Of a stretch of 64,000 nucleotides of DNA, positions 21,460-29,737 are shown piece by piece (the first letter of the stretch is position 1; every line of letters begins with the position of its first letter). Made by a program: the position numbers and the translations under genes. The DNA lies in the NCBI RefSeq assembly GCF_002729955.1, contig NZ_PBYA01000042.1:30604-94603 (forward strand), written 5' to 3'. Below the pieces are notes generated by a model that saw only the letters and a list, made by a program, of their open reading frames with translations, was not told the DNA's origin and made no database searches. The DNA comes from Salinisphaera sp. GTDB lineage: Bacteria > Pseudomonadota > Gammaproteobacteria > Nevskiales > Salinisphaeraceae.

Positions 21460-22593
21460 TTATGCGCCGCGCTGATCGATGGGGCGGAAATCACGCACTT
21501 CCGGACCCACGTATTCCGCGTTCGGACGGATCAGGCGGTTGTCGGCGCGCTGTTCGAAGATATGCGCGCCCCAGCCGGTCAGCCGCGAGATCACGAAGAT
21601 CGGCGTGAACAGCTGGGTGGGAATGCCCAGGAAGTGGTAGGCCGTCGCATGATAGAAGTCGGCGTTCGGGAACATGCCTTTTTCGTCGAGCATGACCTGC
21701 TCGAGGCGTTCCGAGATCGCGTACAGGTTCTGCTTGTACGGATCGTCACCGGCGAGTTTCTTCGACCATTCCTTGATGATGCCGTTACGCGGATCGGCTT
21801 TTTTGTAGACACGATGGCCGAAGCCCATGATCTTTTCCTTGTTCTCCAGCATCTTCTTGAGGCCGGCTTCGGCGTCGTCCGGATCCTTGAAGGTCTGGAT
21901 CAGCTCCATGGCCTTTTCGTTGGCACCGCCGTGCAGCGGGCCGCGCAACGCGCCGATCGCACCGGTGACCGCCGAGTAGAAGTCCGACAGTGTCGCGGTA
22001 ATCACGCGCGCGGTGAAGGTGGAGGCGTTGAACTCGTGCTCGGCGTAGAGAATCAGCGACGTCGACATGCACTTGATGGCGTCCTCGCTGGGTTTTTCAC
22101 CGTGCAGCAGATGCAGGAAGTGGCCGCCGATCTTGTCGTCGTCGGTATCCACATCGATACGCTTGCCCGACTCCATGAAGTGGTACCAGTACATCAGCAT
22201 TGACGGGAAGCTCGCCAGCAGGCGATCGGCCACGTCGTGCTGCTGCTTCTCGGCATCGTTTTCCTGTTCGATGGTGCCCAGCACCGACGCGCCCGTGCGC
22301 ATGACGTCCATCGGATGGGTATCGCGCGGCAACACTTCCAGCGCGGTCTTCACCCCGTCCGGCAGACCACGCATGCCGGCCAGGCGCTTCTTGTAGTCGC
22401 TGAGCTGGCTCTGTGTGGGCAGCTCGCCGTAGAGCATCAGATACGCCACTTCCTCGAACTCGGCCTTGGCTGCCAGATCCTCGATCAGATAGCCGCGATA
22501 GGTCAGACCCACGCCCTTCTTGCCGACCGTGCAGATGGCCGTCTTGCCCGCAGTGACACCGGCCAGACCGGCCGTGTTTTCTGTCTTGCTCAT
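21460..22593 (-). CDS. prpC: 2-methylcitrate synthase
   Basis: This citrate-synthase-fold enzyme condenses propionyl-CoA with oxaloacetate. Its 377 residues resemble PrpC more than GltA: short length, start ...AGVTAGKTAICTVGKKGVGLTYRGY, YWYHF, DDKIGGHFLHLLHGEKPS, LYAEHEFNASTFTARV, ALRGPLHGGANEKA and MGFGHRVYKKADPR. The catalytic His lies in LHGGANE, His in GFGHRVY, and Asp near the C-terminus. No prpB or prpD lies beside it; instead acuI is 51 bp upstream on the same strand. Both genes concern propionyl-CoA. Confidence 0.88.
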   Translation of the reverse strand: MSKTENTAGLAGVTAGKTAICTVGKKGVGLTYRGYLIEDLAAKAEFEEVAYLMLYGELPTQSQLSDYKKRLAGMRGLPDGVKTALEVLPRDTHPMDVMRTGASVLGTIEQENDAEKQQHDVADRLLASFPSMLMYWYHFMESGKRIDVDTDDDKIGGHFLHLLHGEKPSEDAIKCMSTSLILYAEHEFNASTFTARVITATLSDFYSAVTGAIGALRGPLHGGANEKAMELIQTFKDPDDAEAGLKKMLENKEKIMGFGHRVYKKADPRNGIIKEWSKKLAGDDPYKQNLYAISERLEQVMLDEKGMFPNADFYHATAYHFLGIPTQLFTPIFVISRLTGWGAHIFEQRADNRLIRPNAEYVGPEVRDFRPIDQRGA

Positions 22594-22644
22594 ACCTGAA
22601 ACTCCTGGGATTGTTCGTGATTCGACGTGTGGATAAGCCAGACC

Positions 22645-23631
22645 CTAGGCCTGAATATCGACGACCGTGCGGCCGGTGTTTTCACCCGCCATGATGGTGT
22701 CGCACACGCCGTGAACGTCGGCCAAGCCTACGGTTTGGTTCGCGATGGTGTCCAGATGGGCAGGCTTCTGCGCGCCGGAGAGATTGCCCCAGATTTCCTC
22801 GCGCCAGGGGTTCGGGCATTCCACCGAATGAATACCCAGCAACGATACGCCGCGCAGGATGAACGGCATCACCGTGGTCGACAGCTTGGGCCCGCCGGCC
22901 AGACCGATCGCGGCCACGTTTCCGTAGGGCTGAACCTGGGCCACGATATTGGCCAGCAGATCGCCGCCCACTGCATCGATCGCGCCGGCATAGACCGGTT
23001 TGCCCAGCGGCTTGCCTTCCAGATCGAGCGCGTCCGGGGTGATGACGTCGGAGGCGCCGAGCGTCTTGAGAAAATCGCCTTCGGCCTCGGCCTTGCGCGA
23101 TACGGCCACGACTTCATAGCCGGCCCGGGCCAGGATATCGATCGCGAACATGCCCACGCCGCCAGTCGCACCGGTGACCAGTACGGGGCCGTCCTCGGGT
23201 TTCTGGAAGTTGTCGGTCATGCGCTTGACTGCCATACCGGCGGTGAAACCGGCCGTGCCCAGCGCCATGGTCTGCCACAGCGTCAGCCCCTCGGGCTTTT
23301 TCACCACGCATTCGGCCGGGATACGCACGTACTCGGCGAGACCGCCGTCGCGGGTTTCGCTCATGAACCAGCCGGTGACCACCACCTCGTCGCCGGGGGA
23401 AAAGCGATCGTCCTCGCTGGACTCGACCACGCCGGCCACATCGATGCCGGCATTGAGCGGACGCTTGCGCGCGATCTTGCCCTTGCCGGTGATCGCCAGT
23501 GCGTCCTTGAAGTTGAGAGAGGAATAGTGCGACTTGATGACGACGTTGCCGTCGCTGAGCTCGCTGAGCTCCATGTCGGTGATATCGGCGCGGGTGCCGT
23601 CGTCCGTATCGACGATGCGCAGTGCTTTCAT
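22645..23631 (-). CDS. acuI: Acrylyl-CoA reductase (NADPH) AcuI/YhdH
   Basis: This medium-chain dehydrogenase/reductase lacks the zinc site of alcohol dehydrogenases; family members reduce acryloyl-CoA to propionyl-CoA with NADPH. The 328 residues begin MKALRIVDTDDGT. They have SSLNFKDALAITGKGKI near residue 37, the NADPH-binding VTGATGGVGMFAIDIL near residue 152, and the AcuI-typical VGLADVHGVCDTIMAGENTGRTVVD at the C-terminus. It is likely co-transcribed with prpC (51-bp gap), so its product would feed the methylcitrate route. In marine bacteria this enzyme detoxifies acrylate from DMSP. Confidence 0.9.
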   Translation of the reverse strand: MKALRIVDTDDGTRADITDMELSELSDGNVVIKSHYSSLNFKDALAITGKGKIARKRPLNAGIDVAGVVESSEDDRFSPGDEVVVTGWFMSETRDGGLAEYVRIPAECVVKKPEGLTLWQTMALGTAGFTAGMAVKRMTDNFQKPEDGPVLVTGATGGVGMFAIDILARAGYEVVAVSRKAEAEGDFLKTLGASDVITPDALDLEGKPLGKPVYAGAIDAVGGDLLANIVAQVQPYGNVAAIGLAGGPKLSTTVMPFILRGVSLLGIHSVECPNPWREEIWGNLSGAQKPAHLDTIANQTVGLADVHGVCDTIMAGENTGRTVVDIQA

Positions 23632-23759
23632 TTTCGCGTGTCCGTGACTGAAGGTCAGGCCGCCGTTTGTATCATATTGAACAACTGTTCGCCCTCGCTT
23701 GAGGCCTTGCCGGCTCGGGCGTAGGCTTGCCGGGGTTCAATTTCCAACGAGAACGATTC

Positions 23760-23978
23760 ATGAGCGACAACGTATATAAATCCGTGGAACTGACCGGCTC
23801 CTCGGAAACCAGTCAGGAAGACGCCGTGCGCAAGGCCATCGCCGAAGCATCGAAGACGATCGCGAACATGCGCTGGTTCCAGGTCACGGGCGTGCGCGGG
23901 CATATCGAGAACAACGAGGTCGCCCACTGGCAGGTGTCGGTGAAGGTCGGCTTCACGCTCGAAGACAAGGCCGGTTAA
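23760..23978 (+). CDS. Dodecin family flavin-binding protein
   Basis: This small cytoplasmic protein of 72 residues belongs to the dodecin family, whose dodecamers bind and buffer flavins. I chose the ATG at 23760 ([15 protein letters not shown]). The flavin-stacking Trp lies in [12 protein letters not shown] (residue 38) and the Gln in [11 protein letters not shown] near residue 61, both family hallmarks. It is followed 22 bp later by pdxH, an FMN enzyme, on the same strand, which suggests a joint transcript. Confidence 0.9.
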   Translation: MSDNVYKSVELTGSSETSQEDAVRKAIAEASKTIANMRWFQVTGVRGHIENNEVAHWQVSVKVGFTLEDKAG

Positions 23979-24000
23979 CGACTGATACGGGAGTTGGGGC

Positions 24001-24666
24001 GTGAATAGAGGATCCGACTCGATGACCGACGACGCTCCAAGCCCGTGGCAGGGCGAGCTCGACCGGCGCGATCTCATCGAAGAGAACGCGCCGGCCGAGC
24101 CGCTCGCATTGTTCGACGACTGGTATCGCCTTGCCCAACAGGCCGCCATGATCGAACCCACGGCCATGACCCTGGCCACGGTCGACGCCAGTGGTCGGCC
24201 CTCGGCGCGTATCGTGCTGCTCAAGGGCTTCGACGCGCAGGGGTTTCGTTTCTATACCAACTACCTCAGCCGCAAGGGCGAGGCACTGGCCGCGCATCCG
24301 CAGGCCGCGCTGGTGTTCTGGTGGGAAGCGCTCGAACGCCAGGTGCGTATCGAAGGCCGGGTCCAAAAACTCGATGCCAGCGCCTCTGATGCCTATTTTG
24401 CGCGCCGTTCGCGCGGCAGCCGGCTGGGCGCGCACGCCTCGCCGCAGAGCCATGTGATCGCCGACCGCGCCGAACTCGAACAGCGCGTGGTCGATGTCGA
24501 AGCCCGCTTTGCCGAACAGGAAGTACCCCGGCCGGAACACTGGGGCGGCTATGCGCTCGTACCCGATATGTTCGAATTCTGGCAGGCGCGGCGCAGCCGC
24601 CTGCACGACCGTCTGCGCTACCAGCGCAGCGGCGAGCACTGGCAGATCGACCGGCTCGCCCCCTGA
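24001..24666 (+). CDS. pdxH: Pyridoxine/pyridoxamine 5'-phosphate oxidase
   Basis: This FMN-dependent oxidase makes pyridoxal 5'-phosphate. There are two possible starts: GTG at 24001 (221 residues) or ATG at 24022 ([10 protein letters not shown], 214 residues, close to family length). The conserved features are [56 protein letters not shown] and the C-terminal signature [16 protein letters not shown]. It lies downstream of the dodecin gene. Confidence 0.96.
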   Translation: MNRGSDSMTDDAPSPWQGELDRRDLIEENAPAEPLALFDDWYRLAQQAAMIEPTAMTLATVDASGRPSARIVLLKGFDAQGFRFYTNYLSRKGEALAAHPQAALVFWWEALERQVRIEGRVQKLDASASDAYFARRSRGSRLGAHASPQSHVIADRAELEQRVVDVEARFAEQEVPRPEHWGGYALVPDMFEFWQARRSRLHDRLRYQRSGEHWQIDRLAP

Positions 24667-24782
24667 ACCCAAAGGCGCTGGCTGCGATCGTGTGCCACCG
24701 CGCCCGAACGAATTCGGTACAGTCTGCAGTTGCATGGGCCGAATGCCGATATCGGCCGTACCGTTTTGATGGAACTGATGCT

Positions 24783-25742
24783 ATGACCTTGCGCGCGCGC
24801 CTGCACCGCTACGCTCTTCTTGTCTTCATGACCGGCCTGCTGGGGTTCGGCCTCGCCACGAGCGCTGCCCATGCGGCGATTTACAACATGCCGCCCGAGG
24901 GCTCGGACGTGGTCGGCAAACTCCAGCACATCAAGACCTCGGAAGATGACACCTTCGTCAAACTCGCGCGCCGCTACAACGTCGGCTATCGCGAGCTGCG
25001 CCTGTCCAACCCCGACGTCGACCCGTGGCTGCCCGGCGACGGCACGCCGATGGTGATCCCCACCCGCTATGTGCTGCCCAACGTGGCGCGCAAGGGCATC
25101 GTCATCAATATCCCGGAAATGCGCCTGTACTACTTCCCGCCGGCGGGCAGCGAATATGCGGGCAAGGTGGTGACCTACCCACTGGGGATCGGCCGCGAAG
25201 GCTGGTCCACCCCGCTGGCCAAGACCACGATCGTGCGCAAGAAGGCCGATCCGACCTGGACGCCGCCGGCCTCGATTCGCGCGGAACACGAAAAGGCCGG
25301 CGATACGCTGCCGGCCGTGGTGCCTGCCGGGCCGGACAATCCGCTCGGCCAGCATGCCCTGTATCTGGGCCTGCCCTCCTACCTGCTGCATGGCACCAAC
25401 AAGCCGGCCGGTATCGGCCTGAAGGTGTCGCACGGCTGTATCCGACTCTATCCGGAAGATATCGCGTCGCTGTTCGCGCTCGTACCCACGGGGACACCGG
25501 TCAACATCATCAGCGAACCGTACAAGATCGGCTGGGAAGGCAATACGCTGTTCATTGAATCGCACCCGCCGGATGCCAACGGCGACGCGCCGGTGCGTTC
25601 CTTCACGCCGTGGGTGGAAAGCCTGATCGCGGCGACCGCCAATCATCCCAAGGCGCCGATCGACTGGGATCGTGCCCAGGCCGTGGTCGAAAAGGCCGAC
25701 GGCATGCCGGAACCGATCGGGGTGACCGTCGAACAACGCTAG
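24783..25742 (+). CDS. L,D-transpeptidase (YkuD domain) with LysM-like N-terminus
   Basis: This periplasmic enzyme can form 3-3 peptidoglycan crosslinks or attach Lpp-type lipoproteins to peptidoglycan (ErfK/YbiS/YcfS group). I chose the ATG at 24783 (MTLRARLHRYALLVFM), giving 319 residues with a signal peptide cleaved near AHA (about residue 34). A LysM-like region (TSEDDTFVKLARRYNVGYRELRLSNP) spans about residues 50-95. The YkuD domain ends in LKVSHGCIRLYPED, with the catalytic Cys at about residue 218 and its His just before. An Lpp-like lipoprotein ending in Lys is encoded convergently next door. Confidence 0.93.
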   Translation: MTLRARLHRYALLVFMTGLLGFGLATSAAHAAIYNMPPEGSDVVGKLQHIKTSEDDTFVKLARRYNVGYRELRLSNPDVDPWLPGDGTPMVIPTRYVLPNVARKGIVINIPEMRLYYFPPAGSEYAGKVVTYPLGIGREGWSTPLAKTTIVRKKADPTWTPPASIRAEHEKAGDTLPAVVPAGPDNPLGQHALYLGLPSYLLHGTNKPAGIGLKVSHGCIRLYPEDIASLFALVPTGTPVNIISEPYKIGWEGNTLFIESHPPDANGDAPVRSFTPWVESLIAATANHPKAPIDWDRAQAVVEKADGMPEPIGVTVEQR

Positions 25743-25793
25743 CGCCTGCTGCGGCCGGCGCGCCGATCGTGCCGCGCCGCTTCAGCCGGGCAA

Positions 25794-25822
25794 AAAAAAC
25801 CCCGCACCGAGGCGGGGTTTTT
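25794..25822. terminator. Bidirectional intrinsic terminator
   Basis: CCCCGC at 25800-25805 pairs with GCGGGG at 25812-25817. It is flanked by a run of A upstream and five T downstream, so it can stop transcription from both strands. It sits between the convergent L,D-transpeptidase and Lpp-like genes. Confidence 0.9.
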
Positions 25823-25860
25823 CACGCGACGGCGCTCAGGCCGCCGTCATTCGCAAACGC

Positions 25861-26115
25861 TTACTTGCGCTGCGAGGACTCGAACATACGCTCGATGCGC
25901 TGCGAGTTCGCCTGGCTGGCGGACTTGGCTTCCTGCGCGGTCTGCATCGCGCGGTTGGCCGTGCGCTGCGCTTCGTTGGCAGTCGACTGAGCGGATTCGG
26001 CCTTGCGCATGGCCTGGTCAACCTGCGACTGCATACCGTCGGAGTTGCTCGCGCAACCGGCAGCAGCAGCGACAACGCCAACAACAAACGCGGATTTCAG
26101 CAGCGTCTTGGTCAT
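25861..26115 (-). CDS. Lpp-like alanine-zipper outer-membrane lipoprotein
   Basis: This small lipoprotein of 84 residues uses the ATG at 26115 (MTKTLLKSAFVVGV). The signal peptide ends in the lipobox AAAAGC with Cys21, so the mature form has 64 residues. That form is one continuous Ala-rich heptad helix (ANEAQRTANRAMQTAQEAKSA), as in Lpp and OprI. It ends in Arg-Lys. A terminal Lys is the residue that L,D-transpeptidases join to peptidoglycan in Lpp, and such an enzyme lies next door. Covalent anchoring is therefore likely but inferred. Confidence 0.88.
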   Translation of the reverse strand: MTKTLLKSAFVVGVVAAAAGCASNSDGMQSQVDQAMRKAESAQSTANEAQRTANRAMQTAQEAKSASQANSQRIERMFESSQRK

Positions 26116-26298
26116 AATAAGACTCCTGTCTTTCATTTCTTTCATATAACGCCAGGCAAACCGCCTGACAGGGCGTCTATAAGCTATCACAGCCATACAC
26201 TTTTGTAGATCATATTCTGCAGCCGAAAACTAATTCTTGTGCATACCCGCATTCCGCGCGAGCATGCGCGCCCGATCAGCACGGCTACGAGATCGCCC

Positions 26299-27420
26299 AT
26301 GACAGACGCCGCCATTCTTTTCGATGAGGTCGTGAGCACCAACGGCAAGCGTATCGGCCACGTTACGCTCAATAACACGAGCGCGCTCAACGCCTTGACG
26401 CTGGAAATGCTGGAGCCGCTGTACAAAAAGCTCACCGCCTGGGACGCCGATACCGAAATTGCCGCGATCTTCATCGACGCCAGCGGCGACAAGGCCTTCT
26501 GCGCGGGCGGCAATATCGTCGCGCTCTACAAGGGCATGACCGGACAGGGTGATCCGGATTATCCCGACCGTTTCTTCACTCTCGAATACCGGCTCTGTCA
26601 CGCCATCCACATGCTGGCCACCCCCTGTATCGCCTGGGGCAACGGCCTGATCATGGGCGGCGGCATGGGCCTGTTCTCGGCCGCCTCGCATCGCATCGTT
26701 ACCGCCTCATCGAAGCTGGCGATGCCGGAAATCAAGATCGGCCTGTTCCCGGACTGCGCCGCCACCTGGTTCTTCAACCGCCTGCCCACCCGCCTGGGCC
26801 TGTTCGTCGCCCTGACCGGCGCCACGCTCGGCGCACAGGATGCATTGGTGGCAGGCCTTGCCGACCGCGCCATCGATCACGACGCCAAGCAGACCGTCTT
26901 CGATGCCCTGACCCGCATCACCGACTGGAACCAGCCGCATGCCGCGGTCGATCGCGTGCTGCGCCAGCACGCCCGGGAACACCCCGCGGGCCTGGGCGAA
27001 TCGAAGCTGCTCGAACACGCCATGACCATTCGCGAAGCCACCGATGCCGCCACGCTGGCGGGCATCGTCGCCGCCATTCGCAAACTCGCCGAGGCCGACG
27101 ATCCCTGGCTGGCCGAGGCCGCCACCAACCTCGAAAACGGCTGCCCGGTGACAGCCCACCTGATCTATCGCCAGCTGCGCGACGGACGCTATCTGTCGCT
27201 CAAGCAGGCCGTGATGCGCGAACTCAAGATGGCATTGCAGTGCGCTCGCCATCCCGACTTCGCTGAAGGCGTACGCGCGCTCCTCGTCGACAAGGATCGC
27301 GAACCCCAGTGGATATTCGAATCCGTCGCCGCCGTACCCAGCGACTATGTCGACACCCATTTCCGCGCGCCCTGGGACGGCGACCACCCGCTGCGCGACC
27401 TGCCGGACGTCAAACCCTGA
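26299..27420 (+). CDS. Enoyl-CoA hydratase/isomerase family protein, probable 3-hydroxyisobutyryl-CoA hydrolase
   Basis: This is a crotonase-fold protein. I chose the ATG at 26299 (MTDAAILFDEVVSTNGKRIG), giving 373 residues. That length and the C-terminal extension with DCAATWFFNRLP and LDK-like segments fit the 3-hydroxyisobutyryl-CoA hydrolase group of valine catabolism rather than a 260-residue hydratase. The conserved oxyanion-hole regions are FCAGGNIVALY near residue 68 and NGLIMGGGMGLFSAASHRI near residue 115, and the catalytic acid lies in MPEIKIGLFPDCAATW. It stands alone with no other valine genes beside it. Confidence 0.83.
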   Translation: MTDAAILFDEVVSTNGKRIGHVTLNNTSALNALTLEMLEPLYKKLTAWDADTEIAAIFIDASGDKAFCAGGNIVALYKGMTGQGDPDYPDRFFTLEYRLCHAIHMLATPCIAWGNGLIMGGGMGLFSAASHRIVTASSKLAMPEIKIGLFPDCAATWFFNRLPTRLGLFVALTGATLGAQDALVAGLADRAIDHDAKQTVFDALTRITDWNQPHAAVDRVLRQHAREHPAGLGESKLLEHAMTIREATDAATLAGIVAAIRKLAEADDPWLAEAATNLENGCPVTAHLIYRQLRDGRYLSLKQAVMRELKMALQCARHPDFAEGVRALLVDKDREPQWIFESVAAVPSDYVDTHFRAPWDGDHPLRDLPDVKP

Positions 27421-27775
27421 AGCGTCGGCGGGCTTTGATTCAACGCACAGCCGCGCAATTCTTATTACGTGGCGGTTGGTTGCAGGTCGAACGGTTCCCT
27501 CTTAACCGCAGATCGACGCAGATTCACGCAGATCGAGAACGACAGGTTTGCAGGCCAGCACGTTGCCCGGCTGAGCTGCGTTTCAATGCGGCATGCGAGT
27601 GAACAACTGGCATATGCTGTGTCGGAGTTACTTATCCAATCTGCGTGAATCGGCGTCGATCTGCGGACAGCAGCGTTGAATAGCCAAGCCATAGGCCGCG
27701 CATGGCGGCGCTATGGCCTGTCGCGGGCTCGGGCTGGCCGGTGGCGATGCCCCGGCCACGCTAACTCCACTCGGC
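27421..27775. repeat. Inverted pair of CGCAGAT-type repeat arrays between convergent genes
   Basis: This 355-bp gene-free region holds a 29-bp array starting CCGCAGATCGACGCAG at 27506-27534. Its near-perfect mirror lies at 27638-27666 (about 2 mismatches), with 103 bp between. The arms match the inner arms of the structure at 16950-17088. The region lies between convergent genes, again at transcript ends. No gene is supported. Confidence 0.8.
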
Positions 27776-28153
27776 TCAGCGTTCGTTCTGCGACGCCGGT
27801 TGGCAATAGGTCGCGCTGCTGTCGCCACTGCCATCCTGGATCGGCACTTCGCGCGAGCCTTCGCGGGCACGGCATTCGGCCTGACGACGCGAGGTTTCGG
27901 CGCGCAGGCGCTCCTGTTCGAGGCGATAGGCCTGGCGCGCGTTCTGCAGCCGTTCGATATCGGTCGAGAGCGTATTCGCGTCCCGATTGTTGCCGGCGCC
28001 GGGGCGGCGCGGCTCGGCCACGGCGTCGAAGGCATCGACCGGTTCGTCGAGCGGGCTGGGCTCGGCCGGCTTTGGATCGCTGGCACAGCCAACAAGCAGC
28101 AGACAGCCGAGAGCGGCCGCGAGCATCGCCGCGCGCAGGTATGGAATGGCCAT
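27776..28153 (-). CDS. Hypothetical lipoprotein
   Basis: This is an unrecognised 125-residue lipoprotein. From the ATG at 28153 (MAIPYLRAAMLAAALG) a hydrophobic core leads to the lipobox LLVGC with Cys at about residue 23. The mature part is Pro/Asp/Glu-rich, then forms a helix with many Arg, Glu and Gln (QNARQAYRLEQERLRAETSRRQAECR), and ends with a second Cys-containing segment. A GTG one codon upstream is an alternative start. It has no enzyme motif; an envelope location is the only supported call. Confidence 0.65.
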   Translation of the reverse strand: MAIPYLRAAMLAAALGCLLLVGCASDPKPAEPSPLDEPVDAFDAVAEPRRPGAGNNRDANTLSTDIERLQNARQAYRLEQERLRAETSRRQAECRAREGSREVPIQDGSGDSSATYCQPASQNER

Positions 28154-28313
28154 CACGTTCCCCCAAGAATGTTTGTGGATAAAAAGTCTAGAACAAAACG
28201 CGGCTTATAGGGGGCGATGCCCTCATCGCATCAGCGTGGCCGCCCTGCGACAGCCATACCGCGCAGGTCGAAAAACGATAAGATCGAGTTTCGGATTGAG
28301 CCCGCGAGTTTTC

Positions 28314-28760
28314 ATGCAGAAGCTTCACGTCGCCCAGGACTTTGCCGTCGATGCGGCCACCGCCTTTGATGTGGTCAGCGACCACGCCGGCTATGCCAGC
28401 CTGCCCGGTGTTCGTCATGCCTGGCTGCGCCGGGCCGGCGACAGCCACCGCGACGGCGTCAACGCCGAGCGCGTGCTCGACCTGGGCCTGGCCCGCATCG
28501 TCGAGCGCATCACCGAGTACGAACCGGGCAGTGCGCTGGGCTATCGCATCATTGCCTCGCCGCTGCCGATCGTGCACCACGGCGCGCGCCTGACCTTCGA
28601 GCCGCTTGCCGGCAGCACACCGCGTACACGCGTACATTGGAGTTCAACGCTGGAAGCGGTCACGCCCGTCGTGGGCCGCGGCGTGGAGTTCGCCGTGGCC
28701 CGTCAGATGGCGGTGGCCTATCGACTGGCGTTGATGATCTGGGCACGGCGGCTGCGCTAG
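28314..28760 (+). CDS. SRPBCC family protein
   Basis: This 148-residue protein from the ATG at 28314 (MQKLHVAQDFAVDAATAFDVVSDH) shows the START/Bet v 1-like (polyketide cyclase/dehydrase) pattern. An N-terminal strand and VVSDHAGYASLPG are followed by the strand series (RIVERITEYEPGSALGYRI, TRVHWSSTLEA) and a long C-terminal helix (EFAVARQMAVAYRLALMIWARRL). It is presumed to bind a hydrophobic ligand, but nothing in the context identifies it. Confidence 0.75.
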   Translation: MQKLHVAQDFAVDAATAFDVVSDHAGYASLPGVRHAWLRRAGDSHRDGVNAERVLDLGLARIVERITEYEPGSALGYRIIASPLPIVHHGARLTFEPLAGSTPRTRVHWSSTLEAVTPVVGRGVEFAVARQMAVAYRLALMIWARRLR

Positions 28761-28767
28761 ACACACA

Positions 28768-28800
28768 GCCGATCTATTCATGTCGGCTGAATAGATCGGC
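28768..28800. terminator. 13-bp perfect hairpin between convergent genes
   Basis: GCCGATCTATTCA (28768-28780) and TGAATAGATCGGC (28788-28800) pair perfectly around a 7-nt loop. The hairpin lies between the SRPBCC gene and mscL, whose stops face each other. There is no T run, so its role as a bidirectional terminator is inferred from position. Confidence 0.5.
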
Positions 28801-28816
28801 GTTCTGTCGGATCCGA

Positions 28817-29236
28817 TCAGCCGCGCTCCTGGGCGTTGCGCTCACGTAGCGCATCGCGGATTTCGGTGAGCAGGGTTTCCTGGACCGAGGGCGCAGGCGG
28901 CGCGCTGGGCGCTTCGGCTTCCTTGCGCTTGAGGGCATTAATGGCGCGCACGACCAGAAAAATCGCGAATGCGACGATCACGAAGCTGATGACGGTCTGA
29001 ATGAACAGGCCGTAGTTGAGCGTCACCGCCGGCGTATCGCCCACCGCCTGGCGCAGGGTCACGCTCAAACCGGAGAAGTCCACGCCGCCGATCAGCAGGC
29101 CCAGCGGCGGGGAAATGATATCGGCGACCAGCGACGAAACAATCTTGCCGAACGCGGTACCGATGACCAGACCCACGGCCAGATCGATGACGTTGCCGCG
29201 CACGGCAAATGCCTTGAACTCACTCAAAAAACCCAT
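28817..29236 (-). CDS. mscL: Large-conductance mechanosensitive channel
   Basis: This is the inner-membrane homopentameric channel that opens under hypo-osmotic shock. The ATG at 29236 gives 139 residues beginning [22 protein letters not shown], the conserved MscL start. TM1 includes [23 protein letters not shown] and TM2 [23 protein letters not shown]. The C-terminal bundle ([14 protein letters not shown]) is preceded by an Ala/Pro-rich linker. The presence of osmoregulated glucan genes in the window fits osmotic protection, though they are not linked. Confidence 0.95.
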   Translation of the reverse strand: MGFLSEFKAFAVRGNVIDLAVGLVIGTAFGKIVSSLVADIISPPLGLLIGGVDFSGLSVTLRQAVGDTPAVTLNYGLFIQTVISFVIVAFAIFLVVRAINALKRKEAEAPSAPPAPSVQETLLTEIRDALRERNAQERG

Positions 29237-29308
29237 GTTTCGCCCCGATGCTTGCAACGCACATGCGTCGGCGCGAATCATAGTCCGCGAAGCGGTCACG
29301 CGGTAGCG

Positions 29309-29737
29309 TTATTCCCAGCCGATCGGCTCGTAGCCCTGCTCGGCGAGGCAACGATTCACATAGGCGCGATAAACCGGCGCCGGATCGTTGCGATCGAACA
29401 TGCCGCGAATCAGGCCCGCCGTCGCACCGCCGGCCGCACCGGCGACCGCGCCACGGGTGGCGCTGCCGTAGATCGCCCCGCCCACGGCACCGCCCGCACC
29501 GCCGATGGCGCCGCTTTCGGCCGTGCGTCGGGCCACGTTGCCTTTGGAATAATCCAGGCCGGCCGCATCGGCCCGCTGCATGCAGGCCTCGATGGCCTGA
29601 TTGCCGGCCGTTTCGCCACGCTGCTGCAGGGTGGAATTGGGGTAGAGCACCGGTTTCTGGCTGGCACAGGCCGCCAGCGCGAGCAGGGCCGCCATGGCCA
29701 CCCCGAAACGCCATATCTTCGTTTGCATCGGAATCAT
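29309..29737 (-). CDS. Glycine-zipper lipoprotein, hypothetical
   Basis: This is a 142-residue lipoprotein with a lipobox near ALAACAS (Cys at about residue 24). A glycine-zipper hairpin spans about residues 75-110 (SGAIGGAGGAVGGAIYG and ATRGAVAGAAGGATAG), a membrane-insertion pattern seen in many outer-membrane-associated small lipoproteins. The C-terminal part has two further Cys residues (AYVNRCLAEQGYE). The ATG at 29737 overlaps the stop of the upstream gene as ATGA, which favours this start over the ATG at 29728. Confidence 0.75.
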   Translation of the reverse strand: MIPMQTKIWRFGVAMAALLALAACASQKPVLYPNSTLQQRGETAGNQAIEACMQRADAAGLDYSKGNVARRTAESGAIGGAGGAVGGAIYGSATRGAVAGAAGGATAGLIRGMFDRNDPAPVYRAYVNRCLAEQGYEPIGWE

